DNA of 64,000 bases from contig CBFHGY010000003.1 in NCBI GenBank assembly GCA_965655465.1, forward strand, positions 1-64,000, read 5' to 3'. Below, piece after piece: positions 1 to 7,872 of the stretch. How positions within the stretch are numbered: position 1 is the stretch's first letter; every line of letters starts with the position of its first letter. The notes beneath the pieces are model-generated. The model ran no database searches, was not told where the DNA came from, and saw nothing but the letters and a program-made list of their open reading frames with translations. The DNA comes from VMCP01 sp965655465 (GTDB lineage: Bacteria > Bacteroidota > Bacteroidia > NS11-12g > UBA955). The translations under genes were made by a program, and so were the position numbers.

Positions 1-2568
1 TTTAAGGGCATCCGATTCGGATTTTTCATAAGAAAACGCAAAACCATTGGTAAGGGCATGTTTTTCACCTTTCAAGCGATCTACCAGTAAAACTTTTGCA
101 TCTGGGGTTGTTTCACACAAAGCAAAGTTTATAAAGTAGCTACCCGATTTCTCGCGTGTGGTAACTTTTAAAGGGATCTCCAACAACTCACCCTCCTCTA
201 TATCGGGTCGGCGATCAATCACATTCCATTCACCATTGGGATCTAAAGTTCCAATACCGTAATACCCCCCAAATATCTTCCGCATATCCATATAATCAGA
301 TTCATGTTGGGCATTCTTATCTGACATATTCCATTCCAATATAGCGTGATCCATTTCGACCACTGCTGGGTTCTGATTTTTCAACACCATTTCCAAACGA
401 TTACAGGGAAAAGTTCTGTCTTCTTTAAATGCAGATGCAGATCCATCAGTTGAAATCTTATCTGTTTCCTCAAATTTAATACTGGCACTGCTGCCGGTAG
501 CTATAGCAAAAAACGCAGAACCTTGTTCAATAGTCCTCGTTTCTAGCGTGGTTCCTGCTTTAAAGGCATTTGTACCACTTACAACTACAGAAGACCCTGT
601 ATTATCATAGGTATTATACATTTTCCCTACTGGATCATAAAAGTAAAATTTATCGGCTACGTTAGTTCGGGTTAATGCATTCCAATCTACATTACACATG
701 TAAGGATTGGCAATTAGATTTACCCCTTTTAAACTGCCGGCACTTGAATTGTAGGTTAAACTCACGGTATGATCGCCAACAATAGGAGATCCTTTAAAAT
801 TCATTACACCTGCAGCTGCTGATGCTGATGGATCACCTACCCCACTAGAACCTAAACCTCTAAAAAACAATAATACCCCTTGTCCTTCATTGATTTTGTT
901 AGCTGTAGTTCCCGATTCAAAACCGGCCCAGCTTTCATTCGCTTCATCCCAAGCATATAAAGAGGTATTACAAAGTGCACAGCTGCTATTGAAAGAATAG
1001 AAACTGTCTTTATTCGTAGCATTTTTAGTTCCAGTAATAACAATGTTATTGGCAATTTGAGAAACGTTCATACCACCTTTAAGAGGAAATCCAACCGTTC
1101 TCCATGCTCGATTTCCGCTATTGTACATTTGCCATTGCACCCCACCGGTGATGTTAAAAAATTGTCCTTGTTCTAGAATTTCACCCCGAGCATCTCCATT
1201 ATTTCCTATAATAATGTATGGATTCCAGCTATTCCAAGCTGATTCCGTATTGGCCGTTGGGCTATTTGATACTAAAGAGCCAGAAATCGAACCTAAAACT
1301 AACAATCTTCCATCTAAATACCATTTGGGATAATCTGCGTTCTCAAACTTGACCGTAGTTCTTGGACCAATAACAATCACTCCGGGTCCACCCAACAAAT
1401 AATCACTACCTGCAGGTTGACTCCAATCGTAATAACCAATACCTGTAATTTCGTTATTAGAACCATCAAAATAGATCGAGGTATTCAATTCCGGTTTAAA
1501 CGCAGTAAATGCAAAAATTCGGTCATCCGTGATGTTATCCTCAAAATACAATTTCATAACTGCACCAGTACCTCTATCATTTTTGGTTATTAATCTTCTG
1601 AATTGATTGAAACTCGAATTACCATAGGTCGCACCAGTTTTCAAGTAGAAACAAACGGTATCTGTACCTGAAACTATTAAACTTGCTTGTTTGCCAATTG
1701 CGAGATCTCCCAAACTGGTTGAAGATGGATAGGTAAAAGTAGGGTCATTAAAAATAGATTTATTCGTATTTGAAGTACCTATTCTAATAGTTGAAACCGA
1801 ATTATCAGCGTTATTTCTATAATTAGTAAAGCGAACCTTGGTATATTGCGTGATCATTAATTGACCTATTTCTTGATCTATTTTACTGCCATTATTTCGA
1901 ATTTCCACATCGGCAGTATCGAATTGATCAAAGATTAATAAGTCACTGCTCGAAGGGCTTGTTCTCGCAGGGATCCAATTCGTACTTGTGCTAAAATCCT
2001 TACTGGAAGCACCAGTCCAACGGTATGTATTTGAAACAGTGTAAATCCTGGGAGCAAAATCAAAATATGCCGTGGTATTCACAACACCAGTAACGCTATT
2101 TTTGTAATAAATCCTAACTTTTTTGGGGGTGGAGGAAGCCATATTACTAGATCTATCGTACTTTATTTCAAAGTTTATAGAAGTATCCCCACTTGATAAT
2201 CTAAATCCAGTTCTTGCACCAGCAATCGAAGCCAAACCAGATTTAAAGTTTACATTAATCCAGCCGGTTGATTTATCTAATGACCTTGCTTCAAAACCTA
2301 TTGTATCAGAAAGCAAGATTACCGAATCCCCATTTTGAACACCTGTAAGTCGAAAATGAATTTCCTTAGAAACTCCATCACCACCACTATTTGAGTAAAA
2401 GCATGACCTCATAACGGTAGAGCTTGTAGTTGGCGCAGTTGCAACATATCCTGCCAATCCTGCTACGGAATAACTTGCAAATCTTTGAGAAAATACATTG
2501 TTTGTAAAAAGTGCGGTTACCACAAAAATGGCTAAAACTCGCTTAAAGTTATTTAAAATCTTTTTCAT
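1..2568 (-). CDS. Large T9SS-type secreted protein, C-terminus cut by window edge
   Basis: From ATG at 2568 the minus strand is open for 856 codons to base 1, so this is a partial gene that continues to the left. The first ~30 residues form a signal peptide (MKKILNN..., hydrophobic core, then VFSQ). The middle carries a TWTGASS...NWIPARTSPSSSDLL block near residue 190, and later LKGVNLIANPY and a YFYDPVGKMYN block. The same blocks occur in the two proteins at 55231-60831, so the three are paralogues. The visible end (NVIDRRPDIEEGELLEIPLK, then FAFSYEKSESDALK) aligns just before the segment that precedes the sorting tail in the relatives, so about 90 residues including the expected Por-type tail are missing. 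Role unknown; probably an exported, cell-surface beta-rich protein. Family assignment is from comparison inside the window; the T9SS tail is inferred. Confidence 0.85.
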   Translation of the reverse strand, partial: MKKILNNFKRVLAIFVVTALFTNNVFSQRFASYSVAGLAGYVATAPTTSSTVMRSCFYSNSGGDGVSKEIHFRLTGVQNGDSVILLSDTIGFEARSLDKSTGWINVNFKSGLASIAGARTGFRLSSGDTSINFEIKYDRSSNMASSTPKKVRIYYKNSVTGVVNTTAYFDFAPRIYTVSNTYRWTGASSKDFSTSTNWIPARTSPSSSDLLIFDQFDTADVEIRNNGSKIDQEIGQLMITQYTKVRFTNYRNNADNSVSTIRIGTSNTNKSIFNDPTFTYPSSTSLGDLAIGKQASLIVSGTDTVCFYLKTGATYGNSSFNQFRRLITKNDRGTGAVMKLYFEDNITDDRIFAFTAFKPELNTSIYFDGSNNEITGIGYYDWSQPAGSDYLLGGPGVIVIGPRTTVKFENADYPKWYLDGRLLVLGSISGSLVSNSPTANTESAWNSWNPYIIIGNNGDARGEILEQGQFFNITGGVQWQMYNSGNRAWRTVGFPLKGGMNVSQIANNIVITGTKNATNKDSFYSFNSSCALCNTSLYAWDEANESWAGFESGTTANKINEGQGVLLFFRGLGSSGVGDPSASAAAGVMNFKGSPIVGDHTVSLTYNSSAGSLKGVNLIANPYMCNVDWNALTRTNVADKFYFYDPVGKMYNTYDNTGSSVVVSGTNAFKAGTTLETRTIEQGSAFFAIATGSSASIKFEETDKISTDGSASAFKEDRTFPCNRLEMVLKNQNPAVVEMDHAILEWNMSDKNAQHESDYMDMRKIFGGYYGIGTLDPNGEWNVIDRRPDIEEGELLEIPLKVTTREKSGSYFINFALCETTPDAKVLLVDRLKGEKHALTNGFAFSYEKSESDALK

Positions 2569-2777
2569 AATTACGCTAAAATTGCCTTGAAATGAGTTTG
2601 AGTTTGACACAAATTTGTTTATTCCAAACCAATATTTTAACAATATTAAGGGAATAAAACGTGTAATTGCTAATAGAAGTCACGTGTTCACGGCCAATAT
2701 CACCTAATATGATCCAATGTGACAAAAAAACACAAAAAGAACTCAAAATATTGAGTCTAAGCAAGGGTATTTTTCAC

Positions 2778-2891
2778 CTAAAATCCGCAGTTGCAACCGC
2801 CACTCTTTTTGGGTCGGTGCTTTTGGGTTCCGCAAGAACTGACAGAACTCACCAAAACCAATATTGCGAAAAGTGCAATTATGTTTCTCAT
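2778..2891 (-). CDS. Small putative lipoprotein, 37 aa
   Basis: ATG at 2891 opens a 37-codon frame ending in TAG at 2778-2780. The product starts MRNIIALFAILVLVSS, has a lipobox-like VSSC at Cys20, and ends in a short basic and Cys/Gly-rich tail (HRPKKSGGCNCGF). A lipobox this well placed in so short a frame is unlikely by chance. It would be an envelope lipoprotein with a 17-residue exposed tail; Cys33 and Cys35 could bind metal or form a disulfide (inference). It lies between two divergently read genes, downstream of nothing on its strand. A weak -7-like element (TATTTTCG, 2914-2921) is upstream. No function is recognised. Confidence 0.6.
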   Translation of the reverse strand: MRNIIALFAILVLVSSVSSCGTQKHRPKKSGGCNCGF

Positions 2892-2968
2892 TATTTTTAC
2901 TCGAACCATAATTCGAAAATACGACTTTCAAGTAAATATCAGACCTTTGCAGCAACAAACTTTTTAAT

Positions 2969-3622
2969 ATGACCCTATTAAGTATTTTAGATTTCGCCTC
3001 AGATTGGCTTTTCCACCTAGATGAAAAATTGCAATTCCTTGTTTCTGAATATCGGTACCTTACCTATTTTATTTTATTTGCCATAGTTTTTACTGAAACA
3101 GGACTCGTAGTAATGCCTTTACTGCCCGGCGATTCACTCCTTTTTGCAGCAGGATCCATTGCCGCACTCGATAACACGTTAAACATTTTTATTCTCATCC
3201 CACTCTTAATACTTGCCGCACTTTTAGGTGACAACACCAATTACTTCATCGGTTCAAAAATTGGTGTTCGCATTTTTGACCTCAAATGGAAACTGCTTAA
3301 ACGTGAATATCTTACCCAAACTGAAGAATTTTACGAAAAACACGGAGGTTATACCCTTATTATGGCACGTTTTGTTCCAATTGTAAGAACTTTTGCTCCA
3401 TTTGCGGCAGGAATGGGTACCATGACATACCGCAAATTCATCACCTATTGCATCGCGGGTGCTGTGCTTTGGGTTACCACTATCACTTCTTTGGGATATG
3501 CGTTAGGACAAAATCCTTGGGTTAAAGGTCATTTCGAAACCGTTGTTTTTGCAATAATTGGAATATCCTTATTGCCTATGGTGTATCAATACATCAAACA
3601 CAAATGGTTCAAAACAAAATAA
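2969..3622 (+). CDS. DedA family membrane protein
   Basis: The 217-residue protein has the DedA/SNARE-associated layout: an N-terminal amphipathic stretch, a first hydrophobic segment (residues ~25-55) with the family motif ETGLVVMPLLPGDSLLFAAGS, a second (~60-85) followed by GDNTNYFIGSKIG, the basic central part with FYEKHGGYTLIMARFVPIVRTFAPFAAG, and two C-terminal membrane spans. The acidic Glu and the paired arginines in RFVPIVRTFAPFAAG are the conserved residues of this family, which is linked to membrane lipid (undecaprenyl phosphate or phosphatidylethanolamine) translocation and proton-motive-force homeostasis. Length is typical. The last 19 bases overlap aroE, suggesting translational coupling. 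The exact substrate cannot be read from the sequence. Confidence 0.92.
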   Translation: MTLLSILDFASDWLFHLDEKLQFLVSEYRYLTYFILFAIVFTETGLVVMPLLPGDSLLFAAGSIAALDNTLNIFILIPLLILAALLGDNTNYFIGSKIGVRIFDLKWKLLKREYLTQTEEFYEKHGGYTLIMARFVPIVRTFAPFAAGMGTMTYRKFITYCIAGAVLWVTTITSLGYALGQNPWVKGHFETVVFAIIGISLLPMVYQYIKHKWFKTK

Positions 3623-4362
3623 TTGGCGTATTGGGTTTTCCTATCGCCCATTCGAAGTCGCCTCTTTTGTTTCAAAATTTCTTTGACATGGAAGGCATTT
3701 CAGATTGGGAATATCATCGATTTGAATACCAAAATTTATCCGATTTTTTGATCTACATTACTCAGAATACACATATTGTGGGTTTTAATATTACCCTACC
3801 CTTTAAGCAGTCTGTTCTAAAGCATCTTCGCACTATAGAACCGGAAGCCGAACGTATTGGTGCGGTTAATACCGTTGGCATTCAACGCAATTCTGAGGGT
3901 ATTAACTTGCATGGATTTAATACCGATTATCACGGCTTTCGATTTTCTTTGGAATCCTTGCCGCATCAACCCCAATCTGTGGTAATAATTGGCACCGGAG
4001 GTGCTTCCAATGCGGTAAAAACCGTTTTGATGGATCTTTCCATCCCATTTTTACAAGTTTCCAGGAATCCTTCGCATGCAACTCACATTTCTTTTTCCCA
4101 ATTGCAAAATCAACTTCAAAACCCCAAAACGCTTTTGGTTAATGCCAGTCCCATTGGCATGAAAGGCTTTCCTCAAGATATTCCGGAACTTGATTTTTCA
4201 AATTTGGCTTCTGATTTGCAAATAATAGACCTAATTTACCACCCAGAAGAGACCGTTTTATTAAAAAAAGGACGTGAAAACAGACTTTTCGGATTGAATG
4301 GTTTTCCGATGCTTCAACAACAAGCTGAAAAAGCTTGGCAAATTTTTAAACGATTCGGATGA
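3604..4362 (+). CDS. aroE: Shikimate dehydrogenase
   Basis: AroE reduces 3-dehydroshikimate to shikimate with NADPH in the chorismate pathway (cytoplasm). The 252-residue protein shows the family order: IGVLGFPIAHSKSP at residues 7-20 (shikimate contact), NITLPFKQSVL at ~62 with the catalytic Lys, NTVG, NTDYHGF with the catalytic Asp, the NADP-binding GTGGASNAV at ~131, NASPIGMKGFP at ~180, and GLNGFPMLQQQAEKAW at the end. Length is at the short end of the normal range, usual for Bacteroidota. The ATG at 3604 lies inside the dedA gene (19-base overlap), and the stop overlaps the next start (ATGA), so dedA, aroE and the aminopeptidase gene are probably one transcript. Confidence 0.95.
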   Translation: MVQNKIIGVLGFPIAHSKSPLLFQNFFDMEGISDWEYHRFEYQNLSDFLIYITQNTHIVGFNITLPFKQSVLKHLRTIEPEAERIGAVNTVGIQRNSEGINLHGFNTDYHGFRFSLESLPHQPQSVVIIGTGGASNAVKTVLMDLSIPFLQVSRNPSHATHISFSQLQNQLQNPKTLLVNASPIGMKGFPQDIPELDFSNLASDLQIIDLIYHPEETVLLKKGRENRLFGLNGFPMLQQQAEKAWQIFKRFG

Positions 4363-7256
4363 AAAAACTACCCTTATATATTGCTGTTTGCGCCTTTAGC
4401 TTCCAGTTTGCTTGTAACAGTTCCAAAACCATGAGTCCTGAGGATTGGGACAATGGATCGAGCATTGAAAAAACGCTTTTTACCGAGAAAGAAGTTAATG
4501 AAATTGTTTCTGGAGTATTGAATGCCGAACACAAAGATGAACCCTATAATGCGCCATCAGATAAAATCTGGCAATTGGAACACACTCAAATTGAACTCCA
4601 TTTTAATTTTCAAAATAAAAACCTTGATGGAACCGCCTATCTAACGCTGTATCCTTATTTTTATCCTCAGCAGGTTTTGACATTAGACGCGAAGGGCATG
4701 GATATTTTGGCTGTCGAAATCGCAGAACAAAGTGGCGATTACACAATAATATCTAAGGGCCCAGACGTTCCAACAAGTCAAAACAAGGGCCCCAAACCCG
4801 ATGCTTTACAATGGAGTTATGACGATTCCCTAAAATTAAAGATTACGCTTCCCTATATAATCAATCCCAAAGAATCTTTGAATTTGAAAATTCAATACCA
4901 AGCGAACCCCGAGCGCAAAATCCATTCATTAAGGGATATTTCAAACTCTGCTGTAAGTGATGACAAAGGGGTGTATTTTATAAATACAGATGGAAAAAAC
5001 CCAAGTTATCCAATGCAAGTATGGACCCAAGGGGAACCCGAGTCCAATTCAAGATGGTTCCCAACTCTAGACAATCCCAATCAAAAACATACCCACCGAA
5101 TTATTTTAAACGTTCCAGACAGCCTAAAAACAATTAGTAATGGACGACTAGCTTCATCCACTGTGATTTCAAATGGATATAGAAAAGACATTTGGGATAT
5201 GTCTCCTAAACATGCGGTTTATTTAACCATGTTTGCGATTGGAAATTGGGAAGCTGTGCACGACACCGTTATTGTCGCATATCCAGAAAACTTAGAAGCA
5301 TTGGCAATTCCCCTCACATATTTTGTAGAAAAACCATACAAACCCTATGCCAAGCAAATATTTGGTAATACGCCAGAAATGATAAAATTCTTTGGAGAAT
5401 TTACAGGCGTACCATTTCCTTGGAACAAATATGATCAAATTGTTTGCCGCGAGTTTGTAAGTGGTGCAATGGAAAATACTACAGCAGTTATCCATAATCA
5501 CCGACTTCAAGACCCAACCTATAAAATGGAGGACTATATATCACATGAATTGTTCCATCATTGGTTCGGAGATTATACCACCTGCGAGAGTTGGTCTCAT
5601 CTTTCCATGAATGAAAGCTTTGCTTGTTATAGTGAGTACCTTTGGAGGGAACATAAATATGGCAAAGAAAATGCGGAAGAATGGCTTCTCGACAACACTA
5701 CATTCCCTCGTTATAGCGAAGAAAGCGACACCTATAATGAGTTGAAAACAACTCCGTTAATTAATCCGCATTTTCAAAATGCAAATCAGCAATTTGACGA
5801 TATTCGATATAACAAGGGGGCTCAAATTTTACATGAATTGCGCCAACATATTGGCACCGATGCATTTAAAAAGTGCATGAAATATTATTTAAGCGAACAC
5901 GCTCATGATAATGGCAATGCCTATGATTGGAAACGCAGTGTTGAGAAAGTTACAGGTAAAAACATGGATCATTTTTTTAACAGCTGGTATTTCCAGGGAG
6001 GTGAGTCTTTGGTTCAATTTAAAACCGTCTTAGACCCAATAACCAATACGTCTACACTAATTTTATACCCAGGTATTGCTGAAAATCAAAAAGCCGCTTC
6101 TCGCTTAAAAAAGTATGGGAGAGCAAAAATGCAACGCATTTATATCCATGCATTGAGTCAATCTGGTCGCACCATAGATACGGCGGTATGGATATATCCG
6201 TATACAGATGCGTTAGAAATAAAATTGCCATTTAAAGATTCACAGGTTTTTTTGAAATATACCAATCCTCAAAATTATTTCTATTCCTTCGACTTTCGGG
6301 CTCAAAAAGCGCTTTCGGGTAGCGTAGAAACACGCATCCAATATTTTTTAAACCGTGCACATCATGCTATAAATAACAAAAGCTTTAGCTATTTTGATAA
6401 AATAGAAATTCTGAACAGTGCATTACAGGCTTTGAGCATTGTGGAAATTCCCAATCAAAAGGATGTTCTTGAAAAAGCATTCAAAATATGTGTAGCTAGT
6501 TTACAAATAGACAAGAATGTTCAACTTGAGAAGCCGCTGCTGTCAAAATTGAGTTTTGAATTGTTTTTTGCTTTAACCGATCGGGATTCAGAAAATCCCA
6601 TTAAAGGTCAATTGGAAATAATTCAGAAATACCACGACTTGATTTTTCGCCAACTCTTAGGAGAATCTCAATTAATCCAACAGGTTTATTTTCTCAATTT
6701 CCTTCATCAATTAGAAAACACTTTCCCCGGCATTGTAAAACAAACTACCTCAAAGGAAGTATCTGACTTGGTACATGGTTTTAAGAGTTCTAATAACTCG
6801 GAAGCACTGGAAGCCGCGTTAATGCATGCCTATTTCACCCAACAAAATCCCAGCAACATACTGCAAGTCCTAATTAATTCGGAGGAAAATATCGCTCCCG
6901 TAAAACTGCGATTATTAAGAAAAATTTGGATGGATTCCTATACTGCGATTCTCAACCCGGATGCCAAAACTGCTTTGATTAAATCCATTTCCGCACAAAA
7001 ATGGCCTATAGATTTACAACTTCAATTTCTTGAAACGGCTTTTAGAGAAACCGATAGAGAGAGCACCTTGTTGCTTGATGCTTGGGTGCAAAAATTAGAA
7101 GCACAGTCGCATTGGATTATTGCTTCAAAATACTATTTTGAAGAAGAATGGCGAACCCTACAAATTCTAAAGAAACAGAATCTGGAGCAAAATCCTGAAA
7201 CCCAGTTGCGTTATAGCGTGCTCGAAAGCCTGTATTCAATTGCGTTAAACAAATAA
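4359..7256 (+). CDS. M1 family metallo-aminopeptidase, predicted lipoprotein
   Basis: Zinc aminopeptidase of 965 residues. The N-terminus has a signal peptide with a lipobox (FQFAC, Cys19), so it is probably an envelope-anchored enzyme. The substrate-binding GAMEN motif is near residue 369, and the zinc site HELFHHW starts at His396 with the third ligand in NESFACYSEY (Glu419), giving the M1 spacing HEXXH-x18-E. The N-terminal beta domain (residues ~45-250) and a long alpha-helical C-terminal region match the M1 fold. Role: removal of N-terminal residues from peptides, probably for nutrition or envelope turnover (inference). It starts 4 bases inside aroE. No neighbouring peptidase or transporter gives a tighter role. 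Confidence 0.93.
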   Translation: MKKLPLYIAVCAFSFQFACNSSKTMSPEDWDNGSSIEKTLFTEKEVNEIVSGVLNAEHKDEPYNAPSDKIWQLEHTQIELHFNFQNKNLDGTAYLTLYPYFYPQQVLTLDAKGMDILAVEIAEQSGDYTIISKGPDVPTSQNKGPKPDALQWSYDDSLKLKITLPYIINPKESLNLKIQYQANPERKIHSLRDISNSAVSDDKGVYFINTDGKNPSYPMQVWTQGEPESNSRWFPTLDNPNQKHTHRIILNVPDSLKTISNGRLASSTVISNGYRKDIWDMSPKHAVYLTMFAIGNWEAVHDTVIVAYPENLEALAIPLTYFVEKPYKPYAKQIFGNTPEMIKFFGEFTGVPFPWNKYDQIVCREFVSGAMENTTAVIHNHRLQDPTYKMEDYISHELFHHWFGDYTTCESWSHLSMNESFACYSEYLWREHKYGKENAEEWLLDNTTFPRYSEESDTYNELKTTPLINPHFQNANQQFDDIRYNKGAQILHELRQHIGTDAFKKCMKYYLSEHAHDNGNAYDWKRSVEKVTGKNMDHFFNSWYFQGGESLVQFKTVLDPITNTSTLILYPGIAENQKAASRLKKYGRAKMQRIYIHALSQSGRTIDTAVWIYPYTDALEIKLPFKDSQVFLKYTNPQNYFYSFDFRAQKALSGSVETRIQYFLNRAHHAINNKSFSYFDKIEILNSALQALSIVEIPNQKDVLEKAFKICVASLQIDKNVQLEKPLLSKLSFELFFALTDRDSENPIKGQLEIIQKYHDLIFRQLLGESQLIQQVYFLNFLHQLENTFPGIVKQTTSKEVSDLVHGFKSSNNSEALEAALMHAYFTQQNPSNILQVLINSEENIAPVKLRLLRKIWMDSYTAILNPDAKTALIKSISAQKWPIDLQLQFLETAFRETDRESTLLLDAWVQKLEAQSHWIIASKYYFEEEWRTLQILKKQNLEQNPETQLRYSVLESLYSIALNK

Positions 7257-7587
7257 ATTGGGAAAACATCCTTGTTTTTCAAACCTTAAATTTCAAATTG
7301 AAGATTCAATCGAATAACAATACGAATTCTAAACACTATAAAAACTACCAATTACAAACCAAAAGATAATACGATCTACACCAATCATGAAAACGTTAAT
7401 AACACCTAGTTTGCAGACAAATCGACTTGTTTTTTAGTTCGTTAACCTCGTATTTATACCAAACAGCTCGAATGTGTTTTTAAATTATATAACCGATAGA
7501 ATTGATTAAAAACGACGTTGTGATTCCTTTTAAAATGGACATGACCGAAGAATTTCGATTAAGAAAAAATAAAGAAGGGGTAAACTC
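7257..7587. other. Intergenic region, AT-rich, no gene seen
   Basis: Between the aminopeptidase stop and the feoA promoter I see AT-rich sequence with only very short frames (for example 16 codons from 7387). A frame opening at 7502 continues into feoA, but its first 48 codons look untranslated: a -7 promoter element and an operator-like palindrome lie inside it. No clear terminator hairpin follows the aminopeptidase gene. Confidence 0.5.
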
Positions 7588-7618
7588 TTGGTGTTTATTT
7601 AAAATGATTCTAAATTTG
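7588..7618 (+). promoter_or_regulatory. feoAB promoter, Bacteroidota type
   Basis: A perfect -7 element TAAATTTG at 7611-7618 is preceded by TTG at 7588-7590 with a 20-base spacer, close to the known Bacteroidota sigma-A layout (TTG, about 19 bases, TAnnTTTG). Transcription would start near 7624, about 22 bases before the ATG at 7646. Confidence 0.6.
7597..7615. promoter_or_regulatory. Putative Fur box over the feoAB promoter
   Basis: The 19-base stretch ATTTAAAATGATTCTAAAT is palindromic at 16 of 19 positions (the centre at 7606 counted as a mismatch). Its inner 7-1-7 part (7599-7613) matches the Fur consensus TGATAATnATTATCA at 10 of 14 positions. It lies between the -33 and -7 elements and overlaps the latter, where a repressor would block transcription. 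Iron-dependent repression of feoAB by Fur is established in other bacteria; that this palindrome is the site is inference. Confidence 0.45.
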
Positions 7619-7645
7619 CAAGCATTGAAAAAAACAGCTAGAGAT

Positions 7646-7858
7646 ATGGAATTCGATGTCCCTTGGGAAATCGAATCATTAATGCCAAGCGAATTAACTT
7701 CCCGATTAGCTGAAATGGGTTGTGTTCCTGGCACGGAAATCACCAAGCTCTATGCTGCACCTGGTGGTGATCCTATTGCTTACCAGATTGATTCCTATAT
7801 TCTGGGTTTGCGTAAAAGCGAAGCTCAAGAAATCTTAATCCGCCCCCTTTCTAAATAA
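7646..7858 (+). CDS. feoA: FeoA family ferrous iron transport accessory protein
   Basis: From ATG 7646 the product has 70 residues, normal for the small SH3-like FeoA protein that assists FeoB at the inner membrane. The core is visible: SRLAEMGCVPGTEITKLYAAPGGDPIAYQIDSYILGLRKSEAQEILI, matching the FeoA pattern of (R)L.ElG..pG, then G.P......Y.l.LR..EA..I.V. The frame can be extended upstream to ATGs at 7604 and 7502, but the first 48 codons match nothing in FeoA and contain the promoter and Fur-like box, so I chose 7646. feoB begins 14 bases after the stop, so the two form an operon. Confidence 0.88.
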   Translation: MEFDVPWEIESLMPSELTSRLAEMGCVPGTEITKLYAAPGGDPIAYQIDSYILGLRKSEAQEILIRPLSK

Positions 7859-7872
7859 ACTACCAAAGCATC

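Noticed and set aside
2667..2972. 101-codon plus-strand frame between the first two genes
   Set aside because: Its translation is the complement of the lipoprotein gene and AT-rich spacer, with no domain or start signal.
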